In this document: positions 53,518 through 62,439 of the stretch, in pieces
Layout: each line of letters starts with the position of its first letter
How positions within the stretch are numbered: position 1 is the first letter of the stretch
Origin: Nocardia sp. NBC_01730
Lineage (GTDB): Bacteria > Actinomycetota > Actinomycetes > Mycobacteriales > Mycobacteriaceae
DNA length: 64,000 nt
NCBI RefSeq assembly: GCF_035920445.1
Contig: NZ_CP109162.1
Coordinates: forward strand, 1,736,001-1,800,000
Direction: 5' to 3'
The notes under the pieces: model-generated
Databases searched by the model: none
Seen by the model: only the letters and a program-made list of their open reading frames with translations
Told to the model about the DNA's origin: nothing
Made by a program: the position numbers and the translations under genes

Positions 53518-53985
53518 TCAATCCGATAACGCAGATTTCGCTTGTCGCGGTTCCTTGTCGGGACGGAGCCCGCGCCAGGATGGGTGTCGAAGCCGGCCGT
53601 CGCTGGTCCATTCGGTGAATGAGACCTCGCCGACGACTCGGGGCTCGACCCAGATGGCATCAGGAACGTTGGTGTCGGCGGTCGGCGTTTCGCGCTGCAG
53701 AGGTTCGAGTCTCGCCTTCAGGTCGTCGAGCATCGCTTGGGTGAATCCAGTGCCGACGTTGCCGATATAGGTCAGTTTTCCGGCGTCGTCATAGATGCCC
53801 ATGAGCAATGATCCAATTCGTCCTGCTCGGCGGCCGGCGCCAGGCCGCCAGCCGATGATGACGACTTCTTGATCGTCGACGTTTTTGACCTTGGTCCATA
53901 GTGGGCTGAGTCGTCCGGGGAGGTAGGCGCTGTCGAGGCGCTTGCAGACGATTCCTTCGAGGCCGAGCCCCTCGCGCACTCTCCG
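53518..53985 (-). pseudogene. ATP-dependent DNA ligase (LigC/LigD type), C-terminal remnant
   Basis: The minus strand reads LEGIVCKRLDSAYLPGRLSP, LWTKVKNVDDQEVVIIGWRP and GRIGSLLMGIYDDAGKLTYI, ending in LRHPSWRGLRPDKEP. This is motif IV/V and the OB-fold of short NHEJ-type ligases. The adenylation lysine motif and first half are missing. The break near 53990 joins it to a recombinase fragment. Confidence 0.75.
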
Positions 53986-54050
53986 GCCGACGGACTGACT
54001 GCTCAAACGCAACACCCACATGACCGCACACGGCTTCTGCGGAGACAAGG

Positions 54051-54296
54051 CACAGCGCAGCCGCGAGATTGGCCCGCGACCCGCACCTGACTCTGAGCGA
54101 CGTTCAGCTCGTCATGGGGCATGCGCACCTGTCCACCACCGAGATCTACCTGGCCCCCAACAAGGACGAGGTGATCGCCGGAGTCTTGGCTCACCACGCC
54201 CGCACCGCCGAACAGCGCGACAGGCCGATGCCCCCACCTCCCGCACCCGGTTACAACCCGCAGGCGCTGAGCGTGCTATTCGGGAGGACGTTGTGA
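54051..54296 (+). pseudogene. tyrosine recombinase, C-terminal remnant
   Basis: An open frame without a start reads HSAAARLARDPHLTLSDVQL then VMGHAHLSTTEIYLAPNKDE. It includes the His-containing box (GHAHLSTTEIY) with the nucleophilic Tyr of phage-type integrases. It ends normally with GTTGTGA, where the next recombinase gene's GTG overlaps, as in recombinase-in-trio arrays. Confidence 0.7.
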
Positions 54297-56474
54297 CCCT
54301 CAACGTCAAACACAGCACACGCAAGCCGCTGCCCGCCGTTGCCTCGGTTGCCGCCGAGCAACGCCTGCGGATTCGTCAGCTGCGCATCGAATTCCCAGCC
54401 CGATCGGCGGTGGAGTGGTGGCCGCACACCGCGGCGACCGTCGAGCAGGTGCTGCAGCGGTTGACCACCCCGCCGTTCGACGCCACAGCCAAAGGGACTC
54501 GGGCCGGGCGACGGCGTGGGGTGACCAAGATGCTGCGCTGGCTGTCGACGTTCCCGGGCGAAACCTGGCAGGACCGATGGCTGGCCAGCGGCGCCGAGGA
54601 GCGTCCGGGAGCGGAATGGGTTGCGCTGCCGATGGCCTGGCTGGCAGCGCACGGGACCGCGTCCTACGACTCGACCGATCTTCCGTCCGGCCTGCTGACG
54701 CTGAATCTGCGGCGACGTGCTGCGCCCCGGCTTGCCGTGGATGCTCACCCGCACCCACCGGTATCTGGCGACGGTGATGGCACAAGTCAGATCCAAACGG
54801 GTTCGCCAGGCTCGCCGAGTTGGCCGCCGCCGAACCGGCCAGCTCGGCGGCCGACGCGAAGATCGCGACGACCCTCATCGCCACGATCCTGGCGTGCAAG
54901 GGCGGCAGCGTCGCCGAGATCGTGGTTGGCGACTGCGTGGAACTGGTCGAGACCATGCGGCAGGTCCACACCCGCGGCGGCCAGAAGAAGGTCGACTTCT
55001 ACCTGCGGCTGCGCTCCCTGGACATCTTCCCCGGCAACACGCCACACAGCATCCGCGCGTTCGGACTGCCGGAGGGCGGCTGACAATCGAGCAACTCGTC
55101 GACCGATACCGCATCCAGTGCCGACCAGTGCGGGATCTGCTCATCGACTACCTCCGCGAACGGCAGCCGTCGCTGGACTTCGCCAGCCTCGACGCGGTCT
55201 CGAGGACACTGGCCGGGTTGTTCTGGGCCCGCGTCGAGGCCCTCGCTCCGGGCATCGACACCCTGCGGCTTCCGCCGCAGGTGGTGCGCGCCTGGAAGGA
55301 CGAGCTCGCCACCGTCGAACGCACCACGATCAGCCCCTCCGGCGACCGGGTGAAGGTGCCGGTGCCGCGGCTGAATCTTAAGGACGAGCTGATCCGGGTC
55401 CGGGCGCTCTACCTCGACATCGCCCACTGGGCCGTCGAGGATCCCACCCGCTGGGCATCGTGGGTCGCGCCCTGCCCGATCACCGACGCCGAAGTGCAGA
55501 AGGCCGACCGGCAAACGACGCAACCTGTCATACGAGGAAGATGACGCGTTCTGGGCGTTCGCCACCATCGAGGTCCTGCGGCTGCCTGGCACCGGCGAAT
55601 TGGTGCCGCTGCTGCAGATCGCCCATCCAAGACCGACACCGAACGGATGCTGCTGGTCAGCCCCGAGCTGGCCGACATCCTCAGCGCCATCATCCAACGT
55701 TTGCGCGGCCCGGACGGCTCCATCGCGCTGGTCGTCTCTTACGACATCAGGGAACGGATCTGGAACCCGCCGATGCCGGTGCTGTTCCAACGCGGCATCG
55801 GCAACGAGCGGCGCGCGTTCACGCCTTCGGCGATCCGCAAACTGCTGATCAACGCGCTCACCGCGACCGCGCTCACCGACGCTGTCGGTAATCCACTGAT
55901 ATTCCAGGCCCACGATTTCCGGAGGATCTTGGCCACCGACGCCATCATGAACGGCCTGCCACCACACATTGCACAGGTCATCTGCGGGCACAAGACGATT
56001 GACACGACGATGGGTTACAAGGCCATCTACCCGGCCGAGACGATCGAGGCCCATCGAGCCTTCATCGCCCGCCGCCGAGCCACCCGACCTAGCGAAGAAT
56101 ACCGCACACCGACCGACACGGAATGGGACGCGTTCCTCGCGCATTTCGAGAAGAGGAAGGTGTCGGTCGGCACCTGCGCCCGAGCATTCGCCACGCCCTG
56201 CGTCCATGAACACGCTTGTGTGAGGTGCTCGCTCCTGAGACCGGACCCCACTCAACGAGCCAGGCTCGAAGAAATCCACGACAACCTCGAAGCCCGCATC
56301 ATCGAGGCCAAACGCGAAGGCTGGCTCGGCGAAGTCGAAGGACTCCAAGTCAGCTACAGCGGCGTCAAGGACAAGCTGGCCCAGATCGACGCCACGCTCC
56401 AGCGCACCGCAACCGTGACCGCACTCGGCATGCCCGACTTCAGCTCCGTCTCCGGAAGGGCTTTTGCCCCATGA
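54293..56474 (+). pseudogene. large tyrosine recombinase (second gene of a trio-type array), multiply frameshifted
   Basis: The GTG at 54293 overlaps the previous stop. Sense runs through at least five frame changes: EFPARSAVEWWPHTAATVEQ, PGLPWMLTRTHRYLATVMAQ, VAEIVVGDCVELVETMRQVH, LTIEQLVDRYRIQCRPVRDL, and finally the catalytic region FQAHDFRRILATDAIMNGLP, QVICGHKTIDTTMGY and a Cys-rich end CVHEHACVRCSLLRPDP. Length and order match the long recombinases of actinobacterial trio elements. The last 275 codons are still one open frame (from 55647), but the whole gene is broken. Confidence 0.75.
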
Positions 56475-56566
56475 GAATTAACTTCAGAAGGGCAGCGAGT
56501 GATGGACCAGCCCAACCAGCCCAGCGTCAGGTTGTGGGGCACCGGCAACGGACTATGGTTCCCGCT

Positions 56567-57214
56567 GTGACCGAATCCTCCGTCTTGCACAACACCAGGA
56601 CTGCCTACGACGCCGTTGCCTCCCTCTACGCCGAGCTTTTCAGTAACGTGCTCGAGACCTTACCGCTGGAACGTGCGCTGCTGGCCGCGTTCGCCGAACT
56701 CGTGCAGGCCCACAATGCCGGACCGGTCGCCGACATCGGATGTGGCCCCGGCCACGTGACCGCACACTTGAACGCGCTCGGGCCGACCACCTTCGGCATC
56801 GATCTGTCCTCCGAGATGGTCGCCCTGGCCCGCCGAGGCCATCCGGAACTGCGGTTCGACGAGGGGTCAATGACCGCCCTGGAACTCCCCGACGGAGTTC
56901 TCGGCGGCATTCTCGCGTTCTACTCCACCATCCACACACCACCGCAGCAACTGCCAGTCGTGTTCACCGAGTTCCAGCGAGTGCTGGCGCCGGGCGGCCA
57001 CCTGCTGCTCGGATTCTTCGCCGGCGACGACCCGCTGCCGCAGGAATTCGACCACAAAGTCACGCTCGCCTATCGATGGTCGCCAGACAGTCTCGCGGAA
57101 CTGTTGCGCCAGGCCGGGTTCGTCGAGGTCGCCCGGATGCTGCGCGAGCCTCACGAAAACGAGCGGCAGTTCCAACAGGCCCAACTGCTGGTTCGCAAGC
57201 CCCAGAAGCACTGA
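56567..57214 (+). CDS. class I SAM-dependent methyltransferase
   Basis: The product has 215 residues from a GTG at 56567; an ATG at 56555 would add four residues. AdoMet motifs are PVADIGCGPGHVTAHLNAL (motif I), FGIDLSSEMVALARR (motif II) and VLAPGGHLLLGFF. The N-terminus RTAYDAVASLYAELF is typical of small-molecule methyltransferases of the Methyltransf_11/25 type. The substrate is unknown. It lies between recombinase remnants and looks intact, so it may be cargo. Confidence 0.88.
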   Translation: MTESSVLHNTRTAYDAVASLYAELFSNVLETLPLERALLAAFAELVQAHNAGPVADIGCGPGHVTAHLNALGPTTFGIDLSSEMVALARRGHPELRFDEGSMTALELPDGVLGGILAFYSTIHTPPQQLPVVFTEFQRVLAPGGHLLLGFFAGDDPLPQEFDHKVTLAYRWSPDSLAELLRQAGFVEVARMLREPHENERQFQQAQLLVRKPQKH

Positions 57215-57317
57215 TCGCCCCGCCAGGCCGTCATCGGCGACTGTCCTCTCGAGCTTTGACGAGGCACTCACGCACCCACCCCCGCAATCGAATTGGCCAC
57301 AATGGACGGTGAGTTAG

Positions 57318-57328
57318 TTCAGAGAAGC
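57318..57328 (+). repeat. TTCAGAGAAGC motif, copy 1
   Basis: GTTCAGAGAAGC occurs here directly before a recombinase C-terminal fragment (TGTTTGCGCTGCCC). Identical 12-mers are at 58065-58076 and 60747-60758; a damaged form (TTCAGAAGGGC) is at about 56483. Confidence 0.7.
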
Positions 57329-57578
57329 TTGTTTGCGCTGCCCAATGCTCGCGATAAACCCGAAAATGCTGCTCCAGCTCGACGAGATCGAGGACGACCT
57401 GCTGGCCCGACGCACCCGCGCTCAGCACGAGGCTTGGCTCGGCGAAGTTGAGGGCATCGACCTCACGCTCACCTTCCTCCAGCAGAAACAGCAGGAGACC
57501 GAGCGCCTTGCCCGCGTCGCGCCAGTCGAGCTCGGCATGCAAAGCCCTCAGCCCACATCAGTGACCAAGCGAGAATGA
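57329..57578 (+). pseudogene. recombinase C-terminal tail fragment
   Basis: The frame begins abruptly after the TTCAGAGAAGC motif with CLRCPMLAINPKMLLQLDEI and continues EAWLGEVEGIDLTLTFLQQK to a normal stop. It is the Cys-motif and coiled tail seen at the end of the long recombinase, from a different relative. A protein could start at the TTG 57333, but the catalytic domain is absent. Confidence 0.6.
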
Positions 57579-57582
57579 GGAT

Positions 57583-57775
57583 ATGTATCGCTTGCAAGCG
57601 GTGATCGCTGCCGAACACGTACTCAGCAATCTGGTCGGCGCTTTCGACGACGCGCGCATCGTTTCCCTGGGTCAGTGCCTGTCCCTGCTGCCGATAACCG
57701 ACGCGCTCTTCGACGCAGTCACGGTCGCCGGGACTCCCCAGCTCGACGGGTTCTGGAAGGCGCCCGAGCATTCGG
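57583..57775 (+). pseudogene. hypothetical protein, N-terminal fragment
   Basis: The ATG at 57583 opens MYRLQAVIAAEHVLSNLVGA, then FDDARIVSLGQCLSLLPITD and FDAVTVAGTPQLDGFWKAP. This looks like the start of a widespread actinobacterial protein of unknown function. At about 57775 it runs into a second copy of the recombinase tail and is lost. Confidence 0.6.
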
Positions 57776-58057
57776 ATCGCCCTGCGTTCATGAGCACGCT
57801 TGTGTGAGTGTTCGCTCCTGCGACCGGACCCTGCGCAACGCACCAGGCTCGAAGAGATCCGCGACAACCTCGAAGCCCGAATCATCGAGGCCAAACGTGA
57901 AGGCTGGCTCGGCGAAGTCGAAGGACTCCAAGTCAGTTACAGCGGCGCCAAGGGCAAGCTGGCCCAGATCGACGCCACGCTCCGGCACACCGAAGCAGCG
58001 ACCGAACTCGGCATACCGGCGTTCGGCTCCATCCCCGGAAGAACTTCTGCCCCATGA
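57776..58057 (+). pseudogene. duplicated recombinase C-terminal segment
   Basis: This segment is a close copy of 56203-56474: a frame-damaged HEHACV motif, then RLEEIRDNLEARIIEAKREG, WLGEVEGLQVSYSGAKGKLA and a stop in the same place (GCCCCATGAGAATTAA). The copies differ at scattered bases, many silent. It interrupts the preceding hypothetical gene. Confidence 0.75.
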
Positions 58058-58065
58058 GAATTAAG

Positions 58066-58076
58066 TTCAGAGAAGC
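58066..58076 (+). repeat. TTCAGAGAAGC motif, copy 2
   Basis: It lies nine bases after the stop of the duplicated recombinase tail, preceded by GAATTAAG. The equivalent place after the first tail copy (56475-56493) has GAATTAAC and a shortened motif. Confidence 0.7.
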
Positions 58077-58195
58077 CGTAGCGGCTCAACCGCGGCTGTC
58101 CTTCACGACCCTGTTGGCGGCGGAATCCGGCGCGCTGTTTCTTCGGACTAACTTGGCTGCTCGGTCGAGAGCGGGTCATTTCCTTCACCGGCCGC

Positions 58196-59083
58196 CTATC
58201 GGGCCTCTGGTGCGGTTTGCCACTCGAGGATCGCGGCGGCGACATCAGCGGCTGCGTCCTCCTGGAGGTAGTGGCCCGCACCGTTGAGGATGACGGTCCT
58301 GTGGTTGGGGAAGGTCGCCTCCCATCGGCGGCGTTCGGCGTCGCGGAAGGCCACATCCTGGTCGGCCCACACAATCAGCGCCGGCCGGTCCGCGAGACCG
58401 GGCAACGCCGCCGCGATATCGGCGAGAAACTGCTTGCTAGCGAGGATTTCACGGGGAAACACGTGCATAGGATGCCGTGACTGCGGGGTGGGGAACGGGC
58501 CGCGGTAAGCGGCCATCACCGCGTCGGGGAGTTGCTTGCGTTTGACTCCACTGGGAATGATGCGTTCGACGAAGAAATTGTGCTGCCGGATCAGGTAGCC
58601 GCCGATCGGACCGCCAATTGTCCGGGCGACGAACTGGGTAGGCAGATCGGATTTCGGCCACGCCCAGGTGTTGCCGATGACGAAGGCCGCGAATCGGTCT
58701 GGGTGACGGGCGGCAACGGCGAAGCCGATCGGACCGCCCCAGTCCTGCACCATCAGCGTCACCTCGGTGAGGTCCAGGTGCAGTAGCAGCCCCTCGATTA
58801 CGTCGGCGTGCTCAGCAGGGGTGTAGCCGTAACCGGGGTGCGCCGTAGACAGCCCGAAGCCTGGGTAGTCCGGTGCGATGCAGCGAAACCGGTCCCGCAG
58901 CCCCGTGATGATGTCGCGGTACAGGAACGACCAGGTCGGGTTGCCGTGCAGCAACAGCAGCAGCGGGCCGGTGCCCTCGTCCACGTAATGCACTCTCGCG
59001 CCATCGATGTCGGCGTAGTGATCGGCGAACGGGTACAGCTCCTCCGACAGCCACCCCGGCCTTTCCGCGCTGTTGTCACTCAC
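58196..59083 (-). CDS. haloalkane dehalogenase-like alpha/beta-hydrolase
   Basis: The product has 295 residues from a GTG at 59081-59083, with AAGGGAG upstream. The nucleophile is Asp114 in MVQDWGGPIG, followed by Trp115; the halide-binding partner Asn48 is in LLLHGNPTWSFLYRD. The acid is in IVWADQDVAF and the base in LNGAGHYLQEDAA. This Asp-Trp elbow plus Asn is the haloalkane dehalogenase pattern. It is the last gene of an ArsR-led operon, and its start overlaps the TfoX stop (GTGA). Real substrates cannot be predicted. Confidence 0.9.
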   Translation of the reverse strand: MSDNSAERPGWLSEELYPFADHYADIDGARVHYVDEGTGPLLLLLHGNPTWSFLYRDIITGLRDRFRCIAPDYPGFGLSTAHPGYGYTPAEHADVIEGLLLHLDLTEVTLMVQDWGGPIGFAVAARHPDRFAAFVIGNTWAWPKSDLPTQFVARTIGGPIGGYLIRQHNFFVERIIPSGVKRKQLPDAVMAAYRGPFPTPQSRHPMHVFPREILASKQFLADIAAALPGLADRPALIVWADQDVAFRDAERRRWEATFPNHRTVILNGAGHYLQEDAAADVAAAILEWQTAPEAR

Positions 59084-59460
59084 CACGATCTCCCTTTCGT
59101 TCTGGTTCGTTGTTTGCGTATCCGCGCGGCGACTGCCTGGCCATTGTGCTCGAGCGCCACGGCAATCCAGAAATGCAACTGCGCATCGGCGGCGATCACG
59201 TCCGTGGCGACGCTGACCCAGCCCAGACCCATGGCCCGCCCGGATCCCATCTCCGCCTTCCCCACGCCAGGCAGTGCCGTCAGCTCGCGGTTCCACTCCG
59301 GGGCAACGCGGACCAGTAGGTCACCGCTCGCCTGCGCGGCCACCAGCATCTTGTCGTTCACCATGAACGACAAGGCCCCGAACATCGGCACCTCGCGGAC
59401 CGCCGGTACGGCGGTCAGTGCCACCCGGATGCGTTCGGCCAGTGCGCTATTGGTGCCCAC
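59080..59460 (-). CDS. TfoX N-terminal domain protein
   Basis: The product has 126 residues from a GTG at 59458-59460. VREVPMFGALSFMVNDKMLV and LLVRVAPEWNRELTALPGVG are the TfoX_N core. The end RIRKQRTRTKGRSW is very basic. Despite the name (competence regulator TfoX/Sxy), stand-alone TfoX_N proteins in actinobacteria are uncharacterised and often lie beside SRPBCC genes, as here. It is separated by two bases from the SnoaL gene. Confidence 0.85.
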   Translation of the reverse strand: MGTNSALAERIRVALTAVPAVREVPMFGALSFMVNDKMLVAAQASGDLLVRVAPEWNRELTALPGVGKAEMGSGRAMGLGWVSVATDVIAADAQLHFWIAVALEHNGQAVAARIRKQRTRTKGRSW

Positions 59461-59462
59461 GG

Positions 59463-59822
59463 TTACTGCGTCGGTGGTGCGAAGGACAACCTGTCGAAGA
59501 CCAGCACGCTCGCGACGATTCTTCCGTCGCGGACGGTGAAGTATTCGGCGGCCGGTGCGGTGCTGGTCGTCGCCGTGTGTGGGTAGTAGAACAGTGCTAC
59601 CCGCTCGCCGTCGGCGAAGCTGGCGACATCGGTGAGTCCGGTCAGGTTGGGTGCGAACCCGGCCAGGAAGGCCCGGTAGGTGTCTTTGCCGGTAAGGTCG
59701 CCCCCCGGTGCGTGGCACACGATGCCGTCCGCCACGTGCGTCATGGCCGCGTCAATATCTCCACTGGTCCAGGCCCGGTGGTATTCCAGGACGGCCTGTT
59801 CGGCGGCGGAATCGGATGTCAT
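59463..59822 (-). CDS. SnoaL-like (NTF2-fold) protein
   Basis: The product has 119 residues. AVLEYHRAWTSGDIDAAMTH, TGKDTYRAFLAGFAPNLTGL and AEYFTVRDGRIVASVLVFDR show the cone-shaped NTF2 fold of SnoaL-like polyketide cyclases and steroid-isomerase relatives. Many are ligand-binding or accessory proteins; no catalytic role can be assigned. It is the third gene of the ArsR-led operon. Confidence 0.87.
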   Translation of the reverse strand: MTSDSAAEQAVLEYHRAWTSGDIDAAMTHVADGIVCHAPGGDLTGKDTYRAFLAGFAPNLTGLTDVASFADGERVALFYYPHTATTSTAPAAEYFTVRDGRIVASVLVFDRLSFAPPTQ

Positions 59823-59856
59823 ACAACTATTCCTTCGCGATTGAGTCGGATACCGG

Positions 59857-60297
59857 CTAGATGCGATGTTCGATCGGCACCCAATCGTCTTCTCCGGCGT
59901 CGCCTCCCGGTGCGGCGATGCGAAGGCGGGACAGGAAGTGCGTCCACCCGTCAGCGTGGCCAGGCAGGCTGAGGGGTGGCAGCTGCGAATGCACTAGGTC
60001 GACGCGAGTGCCCTGCGCGGTCGGGGTGAGGGTGAACTCCACCGTGGAAGCTCCCGGTGGCAAGTCGGTGCTTCCCGCATGGCCCCAGGAGACCACCACC
60101 CGGTGCGGCCGCTCGACCCTCAGATATTCCCCTCGGATCGGGTGGCCGGCGATATCGACCTCGAATGTGCCCCCGGCCTGCGGGTCGAGCGTGGCGTGCT
60201 GGCCCATCCACGCAGTCATTCCTGTTTCGGTTACCAGGTAGTCGAACACCGCGTCAGGTGCTGCCTCGATCTCAATCGACGTCGCGTATTCAGCCAT
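59857..60297 (-). CDS. SRPBCC (AHSA1-type) protein
   Basis: The product has 146 residues from the ATG 60295-60297 (MAEYATSIEIEAAPDAVFDY). It has the START-like landmarks WMGQHATLDPQAGGTFEVDI, RVERPHRVVVSWGHAGS and the C-terminal helix GHADGWTHFLSRLRIA. It overlaps the ArsR stop by eight bases. ArsR plus AHSA1-type pairs are very common in actinobacteria and are thought to sense and bind a hydrophobic ligand (inference). Confidence 0.88.
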   Translation of the reverse strand: MAEYATSIEIEAAPDAVFDYLVTETGMTAWMGQHATLDPQAGGTFEVDIAGHPIRGEYLRVERPHRVVVSWGHAGSTDLPPGASTVEFTLTPTAQGTRVDLVHSQLPPLSLPGHADGWTHFLSRLRIAAPGGDAGEDDWVPIEHRI

Positions 60298-60625
60298 CGT
60301 TGCCACCATCGCGGAACTCGACAGCGGCCTTGAGCGCCGCGAGCTTTGCCGGCCAGAAGTCATCCAGGTACGCGCGTACCGCTGCCAGCCCCTCGGTATT
60401 CACCGCGAACAAATGACGAGTGCCATCGCGGGTACTGCTGGCCAGCCCGGCCGCACGCAGCACCCCAAGGTGATGCGATGTCGTTTGTTGAGACAGCCCG
60501 ACTTCCTCAGCGATCTGCCCAACGGCGCGTGGGCCGGTCCGGACCGCCGCCAGAATGGCCCGGCGATTCACGTCCGCCAGCGCACGCAGCGCCTGGTCAA
60601 GGTCTCGGGCGGGCTCCGCTTGCAT
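60290..60625 (-). CDS. ArsR-family transcriptional regulator
   Basis: The product has 111 residues from the ATG at 60623-60625 (MQAEPARDLDQALRALADVN). The winged helix is RRAILAAVRTGPRAVGQIAEEVGLSQQTTSHHLGVLRAAG (60500-60590), with the recognition helix SQQTTSHHLGVLRAAGL. No metal-binding Cys motif is present, so it is not a classical metal sensor. It is the first gene of the operon; the upstream ATATCTATTTGTA stretch (about 60667) is AT-rich and may hold promoter and operator. Confidence 0.88.
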   Translation of the reverse strand: MQAEPARDLDQALRALADVNRRAILAAVRTGPRAVGQIAEEVGLSQQTTSHHLGVLRAAGLASSTRDGTRHLFAVNTEGLAAVRAYLDDFWPAKLAALKAAVEFRDGGNDG

Positions 60626-60747
60626 GGGACTCCTGTGGGTAACGGATTGACACCACCGTAGCACAAATATCTATTTGTACTCATGTCTGCGCGTACTTGC
60701 GCGGGGATCGCCGCAACTGCCCGCCCGTTCGCCCCGGCTATCGCTAG

Positions 60748-60758
60748 TTCAGAGAAGC
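60748..60758 (+). repeat. TTCAGAGAAGC motif, copy 3
   Basis: Preceded by GCTAG and followed at once by another recombinase tail (TGCGTGCGCTGCCC), the same arrangement as at 57318. Confidence 0.7.
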
Positions 60759-60948
60759 CTGCGTGCGCTGCCCGTTCCTGCGCTTGGACCGCGCCCAGCT
60801 GCCGCGCCTGGACGACATGGCCGCCAACGCCCGCGACCGGCTCGACCACGCCCGCGACAAACAGTGGCTCGGCGAGGTCGACGCCCTGCAACAGACCCTG
60901 CGCCACATCGACACCAAACGCCGACAGCTCGATCCGACACCACGCTGA
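60759..60948 (+). pseudogene. recombinase C-terminal tail fragment
   Basis: Directly after the repeat motif the frame reads CVRCPFLRLDRAQLPRLDDM and continues DHARDKQWLGEVDALQQTLR to a stop at 60946-60948. It is the Cys-motif and coiled tail of a trio-type recombinase; the catalytic part is missing. A GTG at 60763 could start a 61-residue product. Confidence 0.6.
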
Positions 60949-61020
60949 GCACCGGAATGCGGCGCGACGAGACCAGCGCCGCAGCCACCCAGAAATCATG
61001 TTGGCCGCTAGTACGCTGAG

Positions 61021-61992
61021 ATGATGGTGCGTGTACCGGCACCGATGCTGGCCACCGCAGGTAGCCCGCCTGATCCCTCCCTGAAATGGGTTTATGAGAT
61101 GAAATGGGACGGGCAGCGGGCCGTAGCGCGCTGCGATGCCGATGGTTGCCGGTTGTGGAGCCGGAACCTGCGCGAGGCCACCGAGTTCTACCCCGACCTC
61201 GTCGAAGCCTTGTCGGCGGCCACTGCCGGCCTCGGTGACGGCCTGGTCCTCGACGGCGAGATCGTCGCCCCAGATCCGGCCACCGGCGCCCCGGACTTCG
61301 CCCGCCTGCAGCAGCGCATGCACGCCAAGCCCAGCACCGCGTTGCTCGCCGCGGTCCGCGTCGACTACGTCGTGTTCGACGTGCTGTTCGCCGACGGCAT
61401 TTCGACGATGGACCAGCCCTACCTTGCCCGTCGGGAGATCCTCGACGGCCTCGACCTCGAGGGCGGGCTGATCCGGGTGCCGCCGTTCTGGACCGAGATC
61501 GACCCCGATCATCTGCTGGTGACCGCCGAACAGGCGGGGTTGGAAGGGATTGTGAGCAAGCGCGCCGATTCGGTGTATCGACCCGATTCACGCAGCCGCG
61601 CCTGGATCAAATCAGCCCTGCGTCGTACAACCGAGGCAGTGATCGCGGCCTGGCTGCCCGGCAACGGCGCTTTCGCCGATACGTTCGGATCGCTGGTGCT
61701 GGCCGCCCACGACAACAGCCCAGTGCTGCAGTACATCGGCTCTGTCGGAACGGGATTCAACAGCGCTGATCGCCGTGCACTGCGGGCCAAGCTCGATGCC
61801 ATCGCCCGACCGACCAGCCCGCTAGTCGCTCTGCCAACCGCGATAGCGAAGGCCGCACGTTACGTCGAGACAGTCCTGATCGCCGACGTCGAATACCGCG
61901 AATTCACTGCAGACGGGGTACTACGTCATCCCAGCTACCGTGGCCTGCGACTCGACCGCTCGCCCACCGAGATCACGATCCCGATGTGCTAG
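61021..61992 (+). CDS. ATP-dependent DNA ligase (LigC-like)
   Basis: The product has 323 residues. The nucleotidyl lysine is Lys28 in YEMKWDGQRAVARC. Other motifs are LVLDGEIVAPDPATG (motif III region), VDYVVFDVLF (IIIa), LEGIVSKRADSVYRPDSRSR (IV) and WIKSALRR (V), followed by the OB-fold ending in VLRHPSYRGLRLDRSP. It is the short ligase type used in actinobacterial end-joining and repair. Full length and intact, unlike the ligase remnant at 53518. It is not next to ku or LigD genes. Confidence 0.9.
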   Translation: MMVRVPAPMLATAGSPPDPSLKWVYEMKWDGQRAVARCDADGCRLWSRNLREATEFYPDLVEALSAATAGLGDGLVLDGEIVAPDPATGAPDFARLQQRMHAKPSTALLAAVRVDYVVFDVLFADGISTMDQPYLARREILDGLDLEGGLIRVPPFWTEIDPDHLLVTAEQAGLEGIVSKRADSVYRPDSRSRAWIKSALRRTTEAVIAAWLPGNGAFADTFGSLVLAAHDNSPVLQYIGSVGTGFNSADRRALRAKLDAIARPTSPLVALPTAIAKAARYVETVLIADVEYREFTADGVLRHPSYRGLRLDRSPTEITIPMC

Positions 61993-62437
61993 ATGCAACA
62001 CCGAGTGCGGGGCAGAGTGGCTGCTGAGCAAGTTGTTCGGGATGAACCTCCGATCGCGCTCATAGGGCGGTCGGGTTGGGCGAAGCCCGCTTGGTCGATG
62101 CCGTGCCCGCCGGCCTTGTTCCATAGGGATCGGCGCCAGGCGTCGGCAATGGCTTCGTCAGCGGATTCTGCGTCGCGATCCTGGTCGCGAACCAGGGGCC
62201 TGAGGTCGGTCTCGTCATTGGCGAACAGACAGTCGCGGACCATGCCGTCGGCGGTGAGTCGCACGCGATCGCAGTCGCCGCAGAAGGGACGAGTGACCGA
62301 GGCGATCAATCCGATGGTGCCGGCCCGCCGTCGACGAGCCACCGTTCGGCGGGGTCGTGGTGGCGGGGGCGCGGGTCCGCGGTGAGGGTGTACCGGCGTC
62401 GCAGCCGGGTCAAGACCTCGTCGGCGGTGATCATTGC
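61989..62437 (-). pseudogene. MoaA, C-terminal remnant
   Basis: From about 62434 the minus strand reads MITADEVLTRLRRRYTLTAD and HHDPAERWLVDGGP, then shifts frame near 62320 to IGLIASVTRPFCGDCDRVRL, LTADGMVRDCLFANDETDLR and GHGIDQAGFAQPDRPMSAIG. These are the second [4Fe-4S] ligands and GTP-binding C-terminus of MoaA, the molybdenum cofactor cyclase. The radical-SAM half is missing, and the natural stop after IGG is lost. It neighbours a molybdopterin enzyme gene. Confidence 0.75.
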
Positions 62438-62439
62438 TG

